Of a stretch of DNA of 64,000 nucleotides, positions 10,728-22,920 are shown piece by piece. Origin of the DNA: Metopolophium dirhodum (taxonomy: Eukaryota; Arthropoda; Insecta; Hemiptera; Aphididae); the NCBI RefSeq assembly GCF_019925205.1, contig NC_083564.1, positions 16,526,134 to 16,590,133 of the forward strand, read 5' to 3'. The notes beneath the pieces were generated by a model, which saw only the letters and a program-made list of their open reading frames with translations, was not told the DNA's origin and made no database searches. The translations under genes and the position numbers were made by a program. Each line of letters starts with the position of its first letter. Position 1 is the stretch's first letter.

Positions 10728-12810
10728 AACTTCCCTATTGTATCTTTTAAAGTAAAGCGTACATGCATAATAATATAATGGTTGTAATGTTATGTAGGTA
10801 CTCGATTGATGAGGTTTTTTTTTTATTCATAAGAGTATTTTTTATTTAAAGTTTCTATCAAAAGTTATACGAGTCCAATATTTTATATTTGTATGTATGT
10901 GTGTATGTATAATCATTATGTTTTTTTTCTTCAATTTATCATTATCTCAAAAGTAAATTTAACTTGAACAGGGTGGGAAAGTTGTTTTTTAGATCACTAC
11001 AATATACAATTTGTACACTGCGTATTTTTCCCTTCCAATTTGCTTAAAAAAAACTAATGTATATTTTTAGTTACTCAATAATATTATTGTGATTGTAATA
11101 TTATGTTATTATGTACTTATACTGTTCGGCTGTTTAAATATTTATGGTGTGTTTTGGACATAATGAAAATTGGATAAGTAAACCAAACGATTATGATGAT
11201 GACGCACCGTTATTGTGATTATTTAATTTTACTTTTGACTATATTATGCATTTTTGAGCCCTTAGTCTAGTTTATATATATATATTTTAACTAGTAGACA
11301 TATCAACTAAATTTTGTTCTTTCTTTTGCATTCTATATTACCTACTAGTAGTTGTTTAAGTTATATAATAGCATAGCAGTTTATTTATAAAGTAAATATT
11401 GTATCTATTTTTTATTTTATTATTATTATGTACAACAGTTCATTATTCTATAGTCCATTCAAAGTATTGTTCAAAACCGCTCGGGTACTAAACAAAAAAA
11501 GAAACTAAACCCCGAAGCTGTTTGAGGTGTTTTTATATTATGTATTTTGAATGTCCTATACATGTTGTAGTGACCTAACTTAAATGAAATGTGTTAGGTT
11601 AAAATAGGTTTAGTTGTTTTTAATTTTATACATCTAGTCAAATAGATTAAGATTTCATATTATGATTTATCATAAAGACTGATGGATATGCGTGAAGAAA
11701 CAAAAAAAAAGTAGAATACCAACGTCAGTGTTACAATTTTCAGTTCTAACGCATCTATAATAGAGGAGAATTAAATCTCATCTATGATAACTATCCAACC
11801 AACCAAGTTATTATTTTTAAATCTCATGTAGTCATCATTAGTGTCCATCATGATTGTTTCAGCTTTCTTTCTTGATTTCAATTGCTGAACAAGCAAAATA
11901 ATATACTCTAGCGTTTAAGGTTTAACAACAATATTCTATCGTTGCATTTTATGTTGTCATTGGATAAACATTTTTTTTTAATATCCAAGTCCAACGTTAA
12001 GTGTTTAACATTGAAATTTATCTTATTGTGTATGTACCACAATTATTGAAGTTTTTTTTTTCAAAAATTCCAATTAATACTATTGAAAAAAAAAGTAGTA
12101 GTAAAAGAAACACACATATATGATATGTATTGTTGAATTGTGTCAATTAACTTTACTATAGAATCCATTAAATTCCTCTGATTGATAATCGGGTTATAAT
12201 AGCTATAACTTTATACTCCTGTACTCGATTATATATTATGTACATTTATACACTATAGCGTTTTATGTCTGTACAATATATTTATATTATACATTTATAC
12301 TTATACACATTTTATGTAAACAATATAATACTATTCATAATTATTAATTGTTATGTAATATGATTTATTTGTAAATTTGTAATACTTAACTTTTAAGTTT
12401 GGAAATGGAAAACAATAATAATTAATATTATTGTTTTTGATTCTTATACTCTACTATATTATAATATTGTATATTATACAGTAAAGACAGAATATATGGT
12501 ACTTTGAATCATTATGTTTTAACTTTATGAATATTGTCCACTACTTTCCTTAAATAATTATTATAGAATGTAGACCATTCTCATTGTCCAGATATCAAGT
12601 TTGATGTGTAAGAAATGTGTTATGTACGCTTTTGTTTTTTTTTTTTTTGGTAAACCAATGACAGGCTTTTATTGTGTATTATATGATTTTTAAAAATTTT
12701 AAATGTAAATATGATCAGTTTGAAAAAACCTAGAAGAACTTCTCACGTTTTTTTGGTGAAAAAATCATGGTGATAAACAAAGCGTTACGCAAATTTGGTT
12801 TAAAAATAAA
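10728..12810 (+). other. Probable long 3'UTR of TRIM9-like gene
   Basis: About 2 kb downstream of the TRIM9 stop is AT-rich and free of recognisable transposon copies, unlike everything after 12.7 kb. That is the main reason for suspecting transcribed 3'UTR. Candidate poly-A hexamers are ATTAAA near 11771 and 12168 and AATAAA near 12806; none is decisive. A T-run and GT-rich stretch at about 12610-12655 could be a downstream element. Long 3'UTRs are common in neuronal genes. The true end cannot be fixed from sequence alone. Confidence 0.4.
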
Positions 12811-13012
12811 AGTATCTGTACCCAGCCCAAATATAAAAATTTAAAATGTACGTTAAATCAAAAAATTAACAATTTAGGAAAGCTCACTTATCAAGCGTGC
12901 TGAATATTCCCGGTTTCTAAATGTACCTATAATTTTAATACAACACCATAAATTATAATTTGATGTGCAAATTTTTAAAAAAAATTGGTACTCTTTACCT
13001 ATATTTATTTTG

Positions 13013-13470
13013 GTACCTTATTTGTCGCTGTAGGTTGATTCCCGAGACCTACTTTATGTATTAGTTGATTTCCGGGTCATTATATGTCACGGTATACTGG
13101 TAATCTCATTACCAGATACCAATTTTTATAATGATGTGTTATACATTTTTACCAAATTACTAAATTTTTTAATAATATTTTTTTACCTACTAATTTTTTT
13201 CTCTTTTTTACTAATAATATTTTAACAAAAAATTGAATGATTTTTAAAATATGAAAAAACTAAAAAGAACAACATTTTTGAGAAACTTGTCAGTCAACCT
13301 CCTTGTGGTGTTTCTTGAGTTAGGTGAATAGACTGAATATTTGACTAAATATTGAAAATAATATATAATAACCAGGGAATCAACTCGTACATACCTCTTA
13401 ATGATCCGGGAATCAACTCAACGGTATCAGTGCAGGTAACAGGTACACGAGAATCAACTCGTACGTAGCC
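13013..13470. mobile_element. Foldback element with GGGAATCAACTC repeats
   Basis: The left half carries TTGATTCCCGAGACCTAC near 13037 and TTGATTTCCGGGTC near 13065. The right half carries the complement three times, as GGGAATCAACTCGTAC near 13376, GGGAATCAACTCAACGG near 13406 and GAGAATCAACTCGTACG near 13450. The middle is AT-rich with no open frame. Repeated subterminal motifs in inverted arrangement suggest a non-autonomous transposon with array-like ends. Exact boundaries and target duplication are not resolved. Confidence 0.5.
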
Positions 13471-14214
13471 TTATTTGTTAATATTCGCTAGTATGAATCT
13501 ATAATATTATTAAATACCTATCAGTGGCGTATATAGGAATTGTTTTCGCTATGGGCCAATTTACCACTAATATAACCAACATAACCATAACTAGACATTT
13601 TTTAGGAAGCCCAGGGGGTCATAATTTGTAGCGGGATGTCCTGTCTTATTAATTATTATTATTATTATTACAAAAATTACCATATTATCACAGATGAGAT
13701 TAAATAAAACAAATAAAATAAATTTTAGTTAATCTGTGGTAGTAGAGTAAGAATTACATGTAAACAAAGTAAGTTATTAATATAGGCTAGACCAATGCAA
13801 TGAATATACTGAGACCATACAATTATTTGGCTATTGTAAATAAACTACAAGCGCAAGGAATTTCCGAATATGTTCAAATTATTTTGTAATTAAAAATTAT
13901 AAATTGTTTAACTTTTATATCTATGAATTGCTAATTTAAAAGGATTTCCATAATTAGTCTATACTGTTACAAAAAAGTAACTATATATACATAAACACAG
14001 TTATTTTTTAACAGACATTTTAAGTTAAAAGTTAGACAAAATTACATATTTAACCTAGAATAACGGTTTTGTTGTTACTTAAAAATATTATTTGTGGGTA
14101 CTTGAGACTTTTAAAGTAAATTGTTAGATTGTATACAGTATATACACAAAGACATTTTCAAATGTAATTTCTTTTGCAATAATTAATTTAACCTACTGTA
14201 GTACTAATGCCTAA

Positions 14215-14432
14215 TACTTAATAGTAAAATAAATTCCTTTAATCACAATAATTTTATCAAATTTACTTAGTAATATTATAGGCTGACAGACCATCTTCAC
14301 TCAGAAACGTTTTTCATATACCTACAATGATTACTGAATTCAAATTTGACAAATATATTACAGCAGTGACTCTCTAGATACCTAATGTACAGCAAAGTAT
14401 TACCCACTTACCTCCTTTTTTTAATTTCAAAA
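14215..14432 (-). repeat. R1 repeat fragment, minus orientation
   Basis: Read on the minus strand this is a diverged R1 leader. It has GGTAAGTGGGTAATACTTTG and GTACATTAGG-like bases, then CAGTAATCATTGTAGG, then AAAAACGTTTCTGAGTGAAG and CTGTCAGCCTATAATATTAC. The palindrome is degraded. Parts of the R1 long interior seem to recur nearby (about 14720-14860, TTTTTAACTTGAAAATAACT and a GTCAACATTTGAACTTC stretch), so an older copy may extend further. Confidence 0.55.
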
Positions 14433-15439
14433 CTTTGAACCATGAACAAATTTTAAGTTTACTCTGCTATTACATAAGCATTTTAAAAGAAATATGCAAA
14501 TGCTATAAAATCCTAACCATGAGAATCATAATTTGATATCCCCACAAATATTTTTGAATTACAACAAAATACCTAACTAAAATAGTTATTCTTTGTTGGA
14601 ATATCCAATTATGTCAAAATGTCTATAAAAAAACTGGGACATTACAAAGTTAAGATATTTGGGTTTATTTAAGAACTATATTTATGGGGGACATTGTTCT
14701 ACATTTTTAAGCCTAAGCTATAAAAATTAAAAATTGTATTAATTTTTAACTTGAAAATAACTTGAAAATCTTCGTGATGTTGGTAATGTCAACATTTGAA
14801 CTTCATATTCTTATAAAATTAAATCCTGCCTATGTATTTTAAAATTATATACAGAACTACAACTCCTTACCTAGGTATGTGAGATCTTATAATACATTTA
14901 ACTGAGCCACTATGTGTACATCAATACTTTTTAAAAAACTATAAAAAACAATATTCAATTTTAAATGCCTATAACTAGCTTAAAATAATTAAATATTTTG
15001 AAATTGGTGTAAGTAAATATATTTTTTAATTTTATCCAGTATGGAAAATGAGAATTCAATTTTCTCTCATAATTAATTTTTCAGGAACATTTAAAAAAAA
15101 AATCATTTGATGAGAAATTATATTCTGTTTTTATTGTTTTTAGCTTGGAAACGTACCAGTACCACATATTAAATTTGCATTCAATAATAGAACCAATTTT
15201 GTCATTCACAATATTTAAGTCGCTGAATTTCTATAAAAAGTTTGTTTTTACTTTTTCGGTGGACAATTCAGCTACAAGAAATAAACTATAAAATTATTGA
15301 CAAAACAAGACCATTGCAAAACTCCTTGTTTTTAAAATGTTTTTTTTTTGTAATTTGAATTAATGTACCTAAGTCAATTGCTTATTTTAGATTTTATTAT
15401 GTTGCCAAAATCTAATTGAACTTCTATTATACTAGAACA

Positions 15440-16800
15440 TTTCCGGGAACACATTAGTTACCATGTTGTTGGTCATTCAAAAGAGCAAAAGTTACTCCTG
15501 ATGGATATAATTATGTAGTAGTTGTTGAACGATGCACTGTTTGTAAATCACATTTCAAAGGAACTATAGCTGAAAGACCGTTGGAAAACTCCAGGTAATA
15601 TTCTGTAATCAAAGAATAAATTTGCCTATTAATTTTATATTTTTAATGTTGGTAAATACTAAATATTGATAATTTTGAGTTACAGAGCAAAATATTTTTA
15701 TCAATGTTTATAAAAAAAAAAACTTAAAACGACTATATTAAAAAATTTTAAAAACAAGTTAATGAATGTTCTTCCATTTAACAACTAATATATAAATTAT
15801 ATATTATGGATGTTGACGATATCAGCATAATAATTTACCTTGAATATAATTTTTTCATAATTATAATAAATGTATAATATTATTGGTACATTATTGATTA
15901 GTGATTACTAAACTAAACATGTTGGAATTTTTTTCAATTTTATTACAAATAAATCAATACTGAAATTATTCTTTAAAATTAGCTAAAAAGTATAAAGTAT
16001 GAAGTAAAAATGATAATTTGTATTATAATATACATATATTATACTGTATACTTTTAAATATTTGTAGGTGATTATGAACCACCAATCTTATTATTATTCC
16101 TAGTGGAAATTCATTGAGGGCTTTGAAGTCCAGAAAGTTAGCATCTGAACGAAAACATGAAAATACTTAAACTTCCTTAGTTCTTATGCAAAAATAAAAA
16201 GATAACAAAAATGTTTTACATGATATTGGATATGTAAATATGTAAATATGTAATCCATTTTTTTGCATTACTGCTGTTCCGAACAAATTAATATTTACAG
16301 ACAATATTACCACAGTCTGAATTATCCAAAATTAATCATAGATTTAGAAAGTAAGTAAAACCATTTAAGAAATTTAATTCTGAAAAAATGAATACTATAT
16401 TTCTGTATGAAGATCTTGTTTATGACGAACTAAAAAAATATAGTTTTACTGCAACAAATATATTGAGCGTAAGGCATACAAACTTTACAAATTTAAAATT
16501 GGTTGATTGTGATTTGTGATGTACCTGTTCCAAAACAGACAGTTTTTGTGATCAAACTCTAACCCTTTTATCTGCCATTGTAAAAAGTTTTACTTGATAC
16601 ACTACGCTTCAAGATTATGTTGGAGCATGTGCAAGTCTACTCAATGGAGGTGTTGCATTACAATCTTATTGAGTCCCCAGATGCTTTGTATGAGTAGATA
16701 TTCCACATTTTAGAAGTCAGCAAATGGATACCATTAAAATCTGTTGTACGAAGAGTTTGACAAGTCATTCTTTGTGTAATGGTAATTTTAATTAAAAGCC
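15440..16800 (+). pseudogene. Degraded Mutator-like (MULE) transposase remnant, plus strand
   Basis: Protein-like pieces lie in order, separated by stops and frameshifts. At about 15478-15592 is a Cys/His-containing segment with TPDGYNYVVVVERCTVCKSH, resembling a FLYWCH-type zinc-finger half and running into a GTAATA donor-like site. At about 16098-16165 is SLRALKSRKLASERKHE. At about 16388-16500 is TIFLYEDLVYDELKKYSF followed by ILSVRHTNF. At about 16550-16640 are LLSAIVKSFT and TLQDYVGACASLLNGGVALQ. At about 16670-16710 is VPRCFV, a stop, VDIPHF. The (V)CD..ALL.AIVKSFT..L.DY and P-R-C-F-(I/V)-R-V-D-x-x-H-F pattern recalls MULE-type transposases abundant in aphid genomes. This is recognition from family memory only. 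Confidence 0.45.
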
Positions 16801-18202
16801 AGTCTCTGACAGAAATGCAATCAATTTTTTTTATTATTAACTAATTCTACAAAGTCTTCACAAATGAAACCAACAGTACTGATATCTATGGCTAAGACTA
16901 AAAACGCACCGTGTGAATAACATAGAAAAATCTTGATAAATTGTCTAAATACAAATTAAGTAGATACCTACATCTTATCTAGATAAATAAATAAATTTGT
17001 ATCTAATTGGTACCTATCTAGTATTTAAATTACCTACGGAAATCTACATAAATAGGGGAACATGGGGCAAAGTGAGGACACTAATATCTGAAGACCTGTA
17101 CCTAATTCACTTAAAAATCAACTTTTTCCTTTCAAATTTTGTTCACACAATCTGTAGGTTATGGTGATTGATAATAAATTTTTTATGAAAATTTGATTTT
17201 TTTTTTTCTATGTAAGTTTAAAAGGATGTTAAAAAAGTACAGTTTACGTATGGGGCAAAGTGGGGACATGCGAAAAAATTCCATATATTTTAATTAATTT
17301 TATAAACACAACAAATTATTCATAAAAATTGTTTATATACTTAAATGTATAGCTTAACTTGAAAGAAATAAAATTTTAAATTGTAACTTTTTAAATGTTA
17401 TAAAACATAAAAATAATTTTAGGAACAAAGTTCACATTTGAACATAGTTTTTTAATCTTTTTCTTCAAACTCAGCACAAAGACAATGAAGCCTTTTTTTA
17501 CATAATAGACACTGAATCTACCCATCAACGGAAGTTTTTCCTTTATTTTAAGAATATTTGGGTTGTTCCCACATTGCCCCAGGCAGGTATAGACCACTTT
17601 GCCCCAAATAATTAAATTTTTGTTATTAATAAAAAAAAAAATTATTAATAACAAACAGCAAAATAATTGAATATATAAGTAACAAATTATGCAATTCTAT
17701 TATCAAGTAAATTATAATAGGCATATGTCCAGTTTTTCATTGATACTTTGCAAAAAATCGATAGTTTGATTCAAAACTTCTACAACACAATCTCAGATGA
17801 CCAAGGAAGCCATAAATCTAATAATATTATACATTTTTTACATTCAATAAATAGATAATACGGCTATAACACGATCCCGAAAATTGACGGAATCGTGTTG
17901 ATTTTAATAGCCATTGATATACATACACGATTCCGCATAATATTAAATGCAACGTTGACATTCCGAAAACAAAATATATAATATTATTGTAACATAATAT
18001 CATATTATAACAAATCATTTAAAATTTTTTCTTTAATTTTATTTGGTTGGTTAGTTAAAAGTCCTAGTGCTTCCATCTAGCGGGTTACTTAATCAATTGT
18101 TCAATATTATAAAGTACATGATATTATGATGCTATAATGTATAAAATAATATTATTAATATTAAACAAAAATATCATTAAATATAAAAAATATAAATATA
18201 TT

Positions 18203-18351
18203 ATAGTTGTCACTTGTGAAATAGATATGTTATACTGTTATAGAAAGTTATCAAAATTAAAAAAAATTATTTGAAATATTATAGTTGTCACTTGTCAAAT
18301 AGATATGTTATTCAAAGTTATCAACATTAAAAAAAATTATTTGAAATATTT
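18203..18351. repeat. Two-copy tandem repeat, about 75 bp
   Basis: TATAGTTGTCACTTGT..AAATAGATATGTTAT..AAAGTTATCAA.ATTAAAAAAAATTATTTGAAATAT occurs twice head to tail (about 18203-18280 and 18281-18351). The first copy has a 7-bp insertion. High identity between the two copies indicates a recent local duplication inside the 17.06-19.27-kb element. Confidence 0.85.
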
Positions 18352-18429
18352 AATATATATTATAGTATTTTAGTATTTTCATAAATCCCCACATTTTAAT
18401 GTAATTACTTTGGCTTTTATCTTTAAAAA

Positions 18430-18840
18430 AAAAATATATTAATGGAAAATAGAATCCACTTTTTAACCCATGTATTGTAACTGCAAAAAATATTTAGGGC
18501 AATACTCTGCAAATGTACCATCACCGAATAATTCTGAGCAATTTTTTGTTAAAAATGAAATATTATAAGCCGTTGTTATACAAACAAATTTTTCATTTGG
18601 TGGAGCATGAATAAATTGCTGGTTTTTATACATAAAGGCATAAAGGTATTGTCTAATTGCAAATGTCTTAATTGTTCTAAAGCTTCATCTAATGATTTGG
18701 GTAGTGTGGGCATTTTTTTTCTTCGTTTGTCATACATAGCCTTTCTTATTGATGTAATATCTGGACATTTAATTGCTGAAGGGACTTGTTACAATGATGA
18801 ACTTTTAACAATTGGTATTTGATAATGTGGATGTCATATG
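18430..18840 (-). pseudogene. MULE-type transposase fragment, minus strand
   Basis: On the minus strand from about 18780 the reading includes ITSIRKAMYDKRRKKMPTLP, then KSLDEALEQLRHLQ. After a frameshift near 18600 it reads NEKFVCITTAYNISFLTKNC, SELFGDGTFAE and CPKYF. R-R-K-x-x-P-x-L-P-K-(S/N) followed by a coiled segment and then L-F-x-D-G-T-F-x-x-C-P-x-(F/Y)-F is the familiar block in insect MULE transposases that contains the first catalytic Asp. D-G-T-F is kept. The rest of the catalytic domain is missing or unreadable. The 71-codon plus-strand frame at 18607-18822 is only its antisense shadow. Confidence 0.65.
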
Positions 18841-18984
18841 AAAAAAACCAGTTTTTGTATCAAATTAATGCTTATGAAATTTATCTATATATATCATCAT
18901 AAGGAAACAATATTAACCATAAGCCCAAGTTACAATATAACGTCTAAAATGTAAACTAAAATCATGTTTTCCCAAAGTTTTATT

Positions 18985-19092
18985 TTCAAAAGCGAGCGCA
19001 AATCGAAAAATATACGAGTAACTTTTAACTTAGTTTTTTTAAAAATAACTTACTTAACGAGTTAAAAAAAATCGTTAACTTGCCCAGACCCT
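18985..19092. mobile_element. Fragment related to the 35.2-kb hAT element
   Basis: AACTTACTTAACGAGTTAAAAAAAATCGTTAACTTGCCCAG near 19047-19088 matches the right end of the TIR element at 35206-35753 (GAGTTAAAAAAAATCATTAACTTGCCCAG). The left terminus (CTGGGCA) is not visible, so this is a solo right-end piece lodged in the 17-19.3-kb element. Confidence 0.5.
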
Positions 19093-20097
19093 CAAAATGG
19101 TTTATAATTATCGGTTACAATAATATATATTTTGTTTTCGGAATGGCAACGTTGCATTTAATATTATGCGGAATCGTGCATGTATTTATGAAATTTGCGG
19201 AATCGTTCTCCACCGGATAATACAATGTCCCCACTTTGTCCCGGTACCCCACTTTACCCCATGTTCCCCTATCTAGATAAATCTCGTTGTGTGACGCACG
19301 TGTATTATTTTCAATAATCATTTACTAATTAGTTATTTTACATCAAATATAATATTACCACAACACTATATACCTAGGTGACTAACCTAACCTATAGCAT
19401 GATGTAATTGAGTACAAAATAATAAAATTTGTTGGGCTGTTTCCCCGTTATAGTTTGAAGTGAAGCAATCCAAGTAATAACACACAGGAGAAACCGCCTA
19501 GAAAATAAGACATTTGAGATGTCCTACTATGTTGCAAGTCAACAAATTAAACAATCATGAATATCATCATAGTTTATTTGTTCAACAGCTAAAATATTGT
19601 TATTATTTATATTTGTATGAGTTGGTATGTTATTTTAATTATATAGTACACAGTATACACACTTATAAAATATCGGACTCTATGATTAATATATATCACA
19701 AATCCTACGTTTTCCGAAAGTAGATAGGTAGATTTAAAGGTAGGATAAACGGTCAAGTTTCAAAATTGACAAAATATCTATTGGATTATTTATTAGGTAT
19801 CGTAAAAATATGATTAAAATTGATATTGTCATAATTGAAACCATTTAGGTATGACTAAAATTTAACATAATGTCATTACTCACTAGCTATAGTATGAAAA
19901 TTGAAAACCATTCAAAACAGGGGCCATATAATTTTAGGTTTCTAAACATATGTTTAGGGACGGATCCATTATCCTCCAAAAATGAGATACCGTTTCTTCC
20001 AACGGTAATTTTTCACCAAAATAAAAAAGGTTGGATTCCATTTTCCACCGAATATTAAAATGTTTAGCTGATATTCTTATAAAGAATAACCAACTAT

Positions 20098-21035
20098 AGT
20101 CCAGTCAAATTAGGAAAAAGATTGGAACTAATTCCTCGAAAGCTGAATTTTGGTACATAAACAATCCATAGCTCACTGATTGACATAAACTTAAAGTCCC
20201 CAGACATACCCCTTGTGGCCTTGTGCATAGCTCTCCGTCCCTTAAAAAAGGGGTGCGTACCCTCTTTTCAATTTTAAACTATAACCTGTTTAATTTTGGA
20301 CTTATGGCTAAAAAGTATGGAACAAAAATTAAAGGCCATAAAATTGTCCATAGAAATATGTCACTTCGCATACTAAAATTGTCACGAAATTGCGGTAAAT
20401 AAATTTTATTTTTTATTTTAGTTTTTAGCCAAAACTACTATTCGTACGTCAAAATGACCTATTTGAAAAATTTAAAACCTGATAATTCTACATAAGATTC
20501 CGATTTTTATTTTTTTTATATACATTTCCGTATTCTCAAATGTTTTGATATTTGAGGCGGTGCGCTTTAGTTATTACTTATTTGCGATACTAGAATATTT
20601 AATAGTCGAGTCAAATTAGATTAAAAATCGACAAAGATCGGAAAAAATTCGCCCCCGACTGAATTTTGATACACACTTAAAATGTACCTTCCCAATTAAC
20701 ATACTAAAAGTTCTGACGCCTAACACTTGTGCGTATCTCTCCACACCCCCCCCCCCCCCCCACCACAAAAAAAAAGAGGTGAAATTTACTCTACCAATAT
20801 TTTTCTTATAACTCATTAACCGTTGAACTCACGACAAAAAAGTATAGGACTAAAATTAAAGACCGTGAAATTTACAATATGAATATAATATTTTAATCAC
20901 TATTAATACCTTAATCTTTTAATGTGGTAATTTTAAGTAAACTTTTTTAAAACTGAATTTTTTTTTTAGTCAACATTTTTAGTTTTACACCAAAATTACC
21001 TATTAGAAAAATTATAGCCCTTTGTTTTCATTTTA
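20098..21035. repeat. Diverged tandem duplication, about 505-bp period
   Basis: Unit 1 (about 20098-20600) and unit 2 (about 20603-21035) share a colinear series of landmarks. These are AGTC.AGTCAAATTAG, CGAAAGCTGAATTTTG versus CCCGACTGAATTTTGA, CTTGTG..CATAGCTCTCC versus CTTGTGCGTATCTCTCC, AAAAAGTATGGAACAAAAAT versus AAAAAGTATAGGACTAAAAT, and CCAAAACTAC versus CCAAAATTACC. Unit 2 has acquired a poly-C tract at about 20745-20761. A third, weaker unit may precede unit 1 (19.9-20.09 kb). There is no coding potential. It could be an internal repeat of a larger unidentified transposon. Confidence 0.55.
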
Positions 21036-21164
21036 TAAAACCTACATATTACCACATTATATAGTTAATTCAAATCAAACAAATAAAACAAATCTATGTA
21101 CCTATATATGAGAATGACTGTTTAAATCAAAATATATGTATAAATCTTTGTAAAAATAGTTAAA

Positions 21165-21750
21165 AACTGTAAATATTTAGGTATAGAAATATGTCATAAT
21201 CTTAAATGGAATGACCACATAAAATGTTTAGCAAATAAATGAAGAAAACTTATGTATGATGCATTTAAAAATTTAACAGAAATCTTAGAACTTAAGAGAA
21301 TTAGAGTAATGTATCAAGCATTAATAGAATCCATAATTAATTATGGTATTTCTATATGGGGAGGTACGTATGATACAACTTAAGATCTATTAAAAAAAAA
21401 TACAAAACAAAATACTAAAAATTATCCTAAAAAAAGATTACACACAAAATATTTATACAATAACATGAATGTATACTATCAATAAAAAAAATATTTTATA
21501 AAGCGTCAGTAATTTACATAATTATAAATAACCTTACTTTTAAAACTAAACACGGACATAATACTAGACAAATATCCAATACTAAAGTACCATACTAGGC
21601 ACAAAAAATTAACACAATACACATATTTATATATTGATCCAAACATTTACAATATACTACAATTAGAAATTAAATACAGCAACTCTTTTAAGATTCTTAA
21701 AAAAAAATTACACTTTAGCTATTACAAGAACAAAATATAGACAGAGTCAT
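21165..21750 (+). pseudogene. LINE reverse transcriptase 3' fragment
   Basis: The plus strand reads LGIEICHNLKWNDHIKCLAN, a stop, RKLMYDAFKNL and LKRIRVMYQALIESIINYGI, then SIWGGTYDTT. This is the thumb/C-terminal region found after the YADD motif in non-LTR reverse transcriptases (Y-L-G-I..W..H-I..L..K and L-Y-x-A-L-I-E-S-x-x-x-Y-G-I-x-x-W-G). Further 3', YHTRHKKLTQYTYLYIDPN-like residues at about 21590-21660 belong to the same tail. It differs from the Jockey copy at 5.5-8.4 kb and so is a different LINE lineage. It is 5'-truncated, as usual for LINEs, and pseudogenised. Confidence 0.7.
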
Positions 21751-22379
21751 AACAAACGTATAGGATTACTGCATTATTTATCATATTAGTTGTACGACTT
21801 TGGTAATTATTGTTAATTTTAGTTTTATATTAACATATATAAAAGAGTAAATTCAACAAATTGAAAAAATCCAATAATTGCAAAAATTTGAACTTAAAAA
21901 TTTTAGATTTTAATTCATACTAAAGTGAAACGCATTTAAGACTTACTTAGCAATACAATATATTGTAGCAGTAAGTACTGCAGTGGCGTAATTTCAGTTT
22001 TTGTTAGACTATAGGCAACCGCCAACCACTCACTGATTTGCCAACTCAACATTTTTTCACACTGATTCAAATAGCATAGTACCATACTCCATACTGTCAT
22101 AGTGATAAAAGGGACGGAGGGGTAAATTGTAAATATTCGGGTATTTGAACGTCACACACCAGATTTCGAAGTATTTAGAATTCCAGATTTAGAATACAAA
22201 ATATAACTTTATATAGTGAAAAACAACTAATAATGGAAATGAAACATAGTTATTTATATATTATATGTTATATTAAGCAAATAGGTCTTGTCTGTGTAGT
22301 TGTGTCTAAAATCTAAAGGTGTGAGTGCCCAGCAGTTACCCACTGCTCAACTCGGACAAAGCGGCCGATCGGTTATCAG

Positions 22380-22920
22380 CAGTGGCGTAGCCAGGGGGAT
22401 TTTTGGGTATTAACCTCGTTGACGTTTCCTCCCCTAATAAATGTATTATTTATATACGGAAACTGTAAAAAACTTGATTTAATTAATTTCATTTTTGGAG
22501 GAAAATTGTTACGACCAAGTTTAGATAACACCTTGTATATTATCCCCGTTATGTCCGTCCATTAGTTACCAGTACATAGTTACGATTGTTTGTAGGTATT
22601 AACTATTAAGGTTTTATACTTGTGAATTGTGGTTCTGTCTTCTATTAAATACATAAATTCATACTAGCCAATATTAAAAAATATCAAAACACGAGTAATA
22701 GATTCATAGTAGCCAATAATAAAAACTAGGTACCAGCTATATCAAAATATTAAAGTTACCAAGTAATTATTCTAAGATTGTATAGCCCCCCCCCCCCCCC
22801 AAGCTGTATTTCTAAACAATTTTATACTGTTAAAAACAAAATTACAAAAAAAATCATCGAAATTTCTAGAAAATGATGACTTCCCCCGCCCTTCAACCAT
22901 GTTTCTGGAGCTACATATTA
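22380..22920 (+). mobile_element. CAGTGGCGTAGCCAGGGGG-headed repeat, incomplete
   Basis: A clear left terminus, CAGTGGCGTAGCCAGGGGG, starts at 22380. A poly-C tract (about 22787-22800) and the segment GACTTCCCCCGCCCTTCAAC near 22878 look like the C-rich distal part of the same kind of element. The matching inverted terminus is absent. A second head, CAGTGGCGTAATTTCAG, lies at 21981. Probably hAT-derived non-autonomous material. Confidence 0.4.

Larger units (their letters stand above)
17055..19269. mobile_element. 2.2-kb TIR element (MULE-related, TA-flanked)
   Basis: The left terminus GGGGAACATGGGGCAAAGTG begins at 17055. The right terminus, read in reverse complement, is GGGGAACATGGGGTAAAGTG and starts at 19269. 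Both are flanked by TA (17053-17054 and 19270-19271). GGGGCAAAGTGGGGACA recurs internally near 17252. Its complement is near 17590-17608, and a further one is near 19225, so the ends have multiple subterminal copies. A second inverted pair (GATTCCGCATAATATTAAAT near 17930 and its complement near 19150-19175) lies inside. A minus-strand transposase remnant sits at 18.4-18.84 kb. The TA flank would suit a 2-bp duplication, whereas true MULEs usually make 8-10 bp. Terminus and transposase might therefore belong to different, nested elements. Confidence 0.6.
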
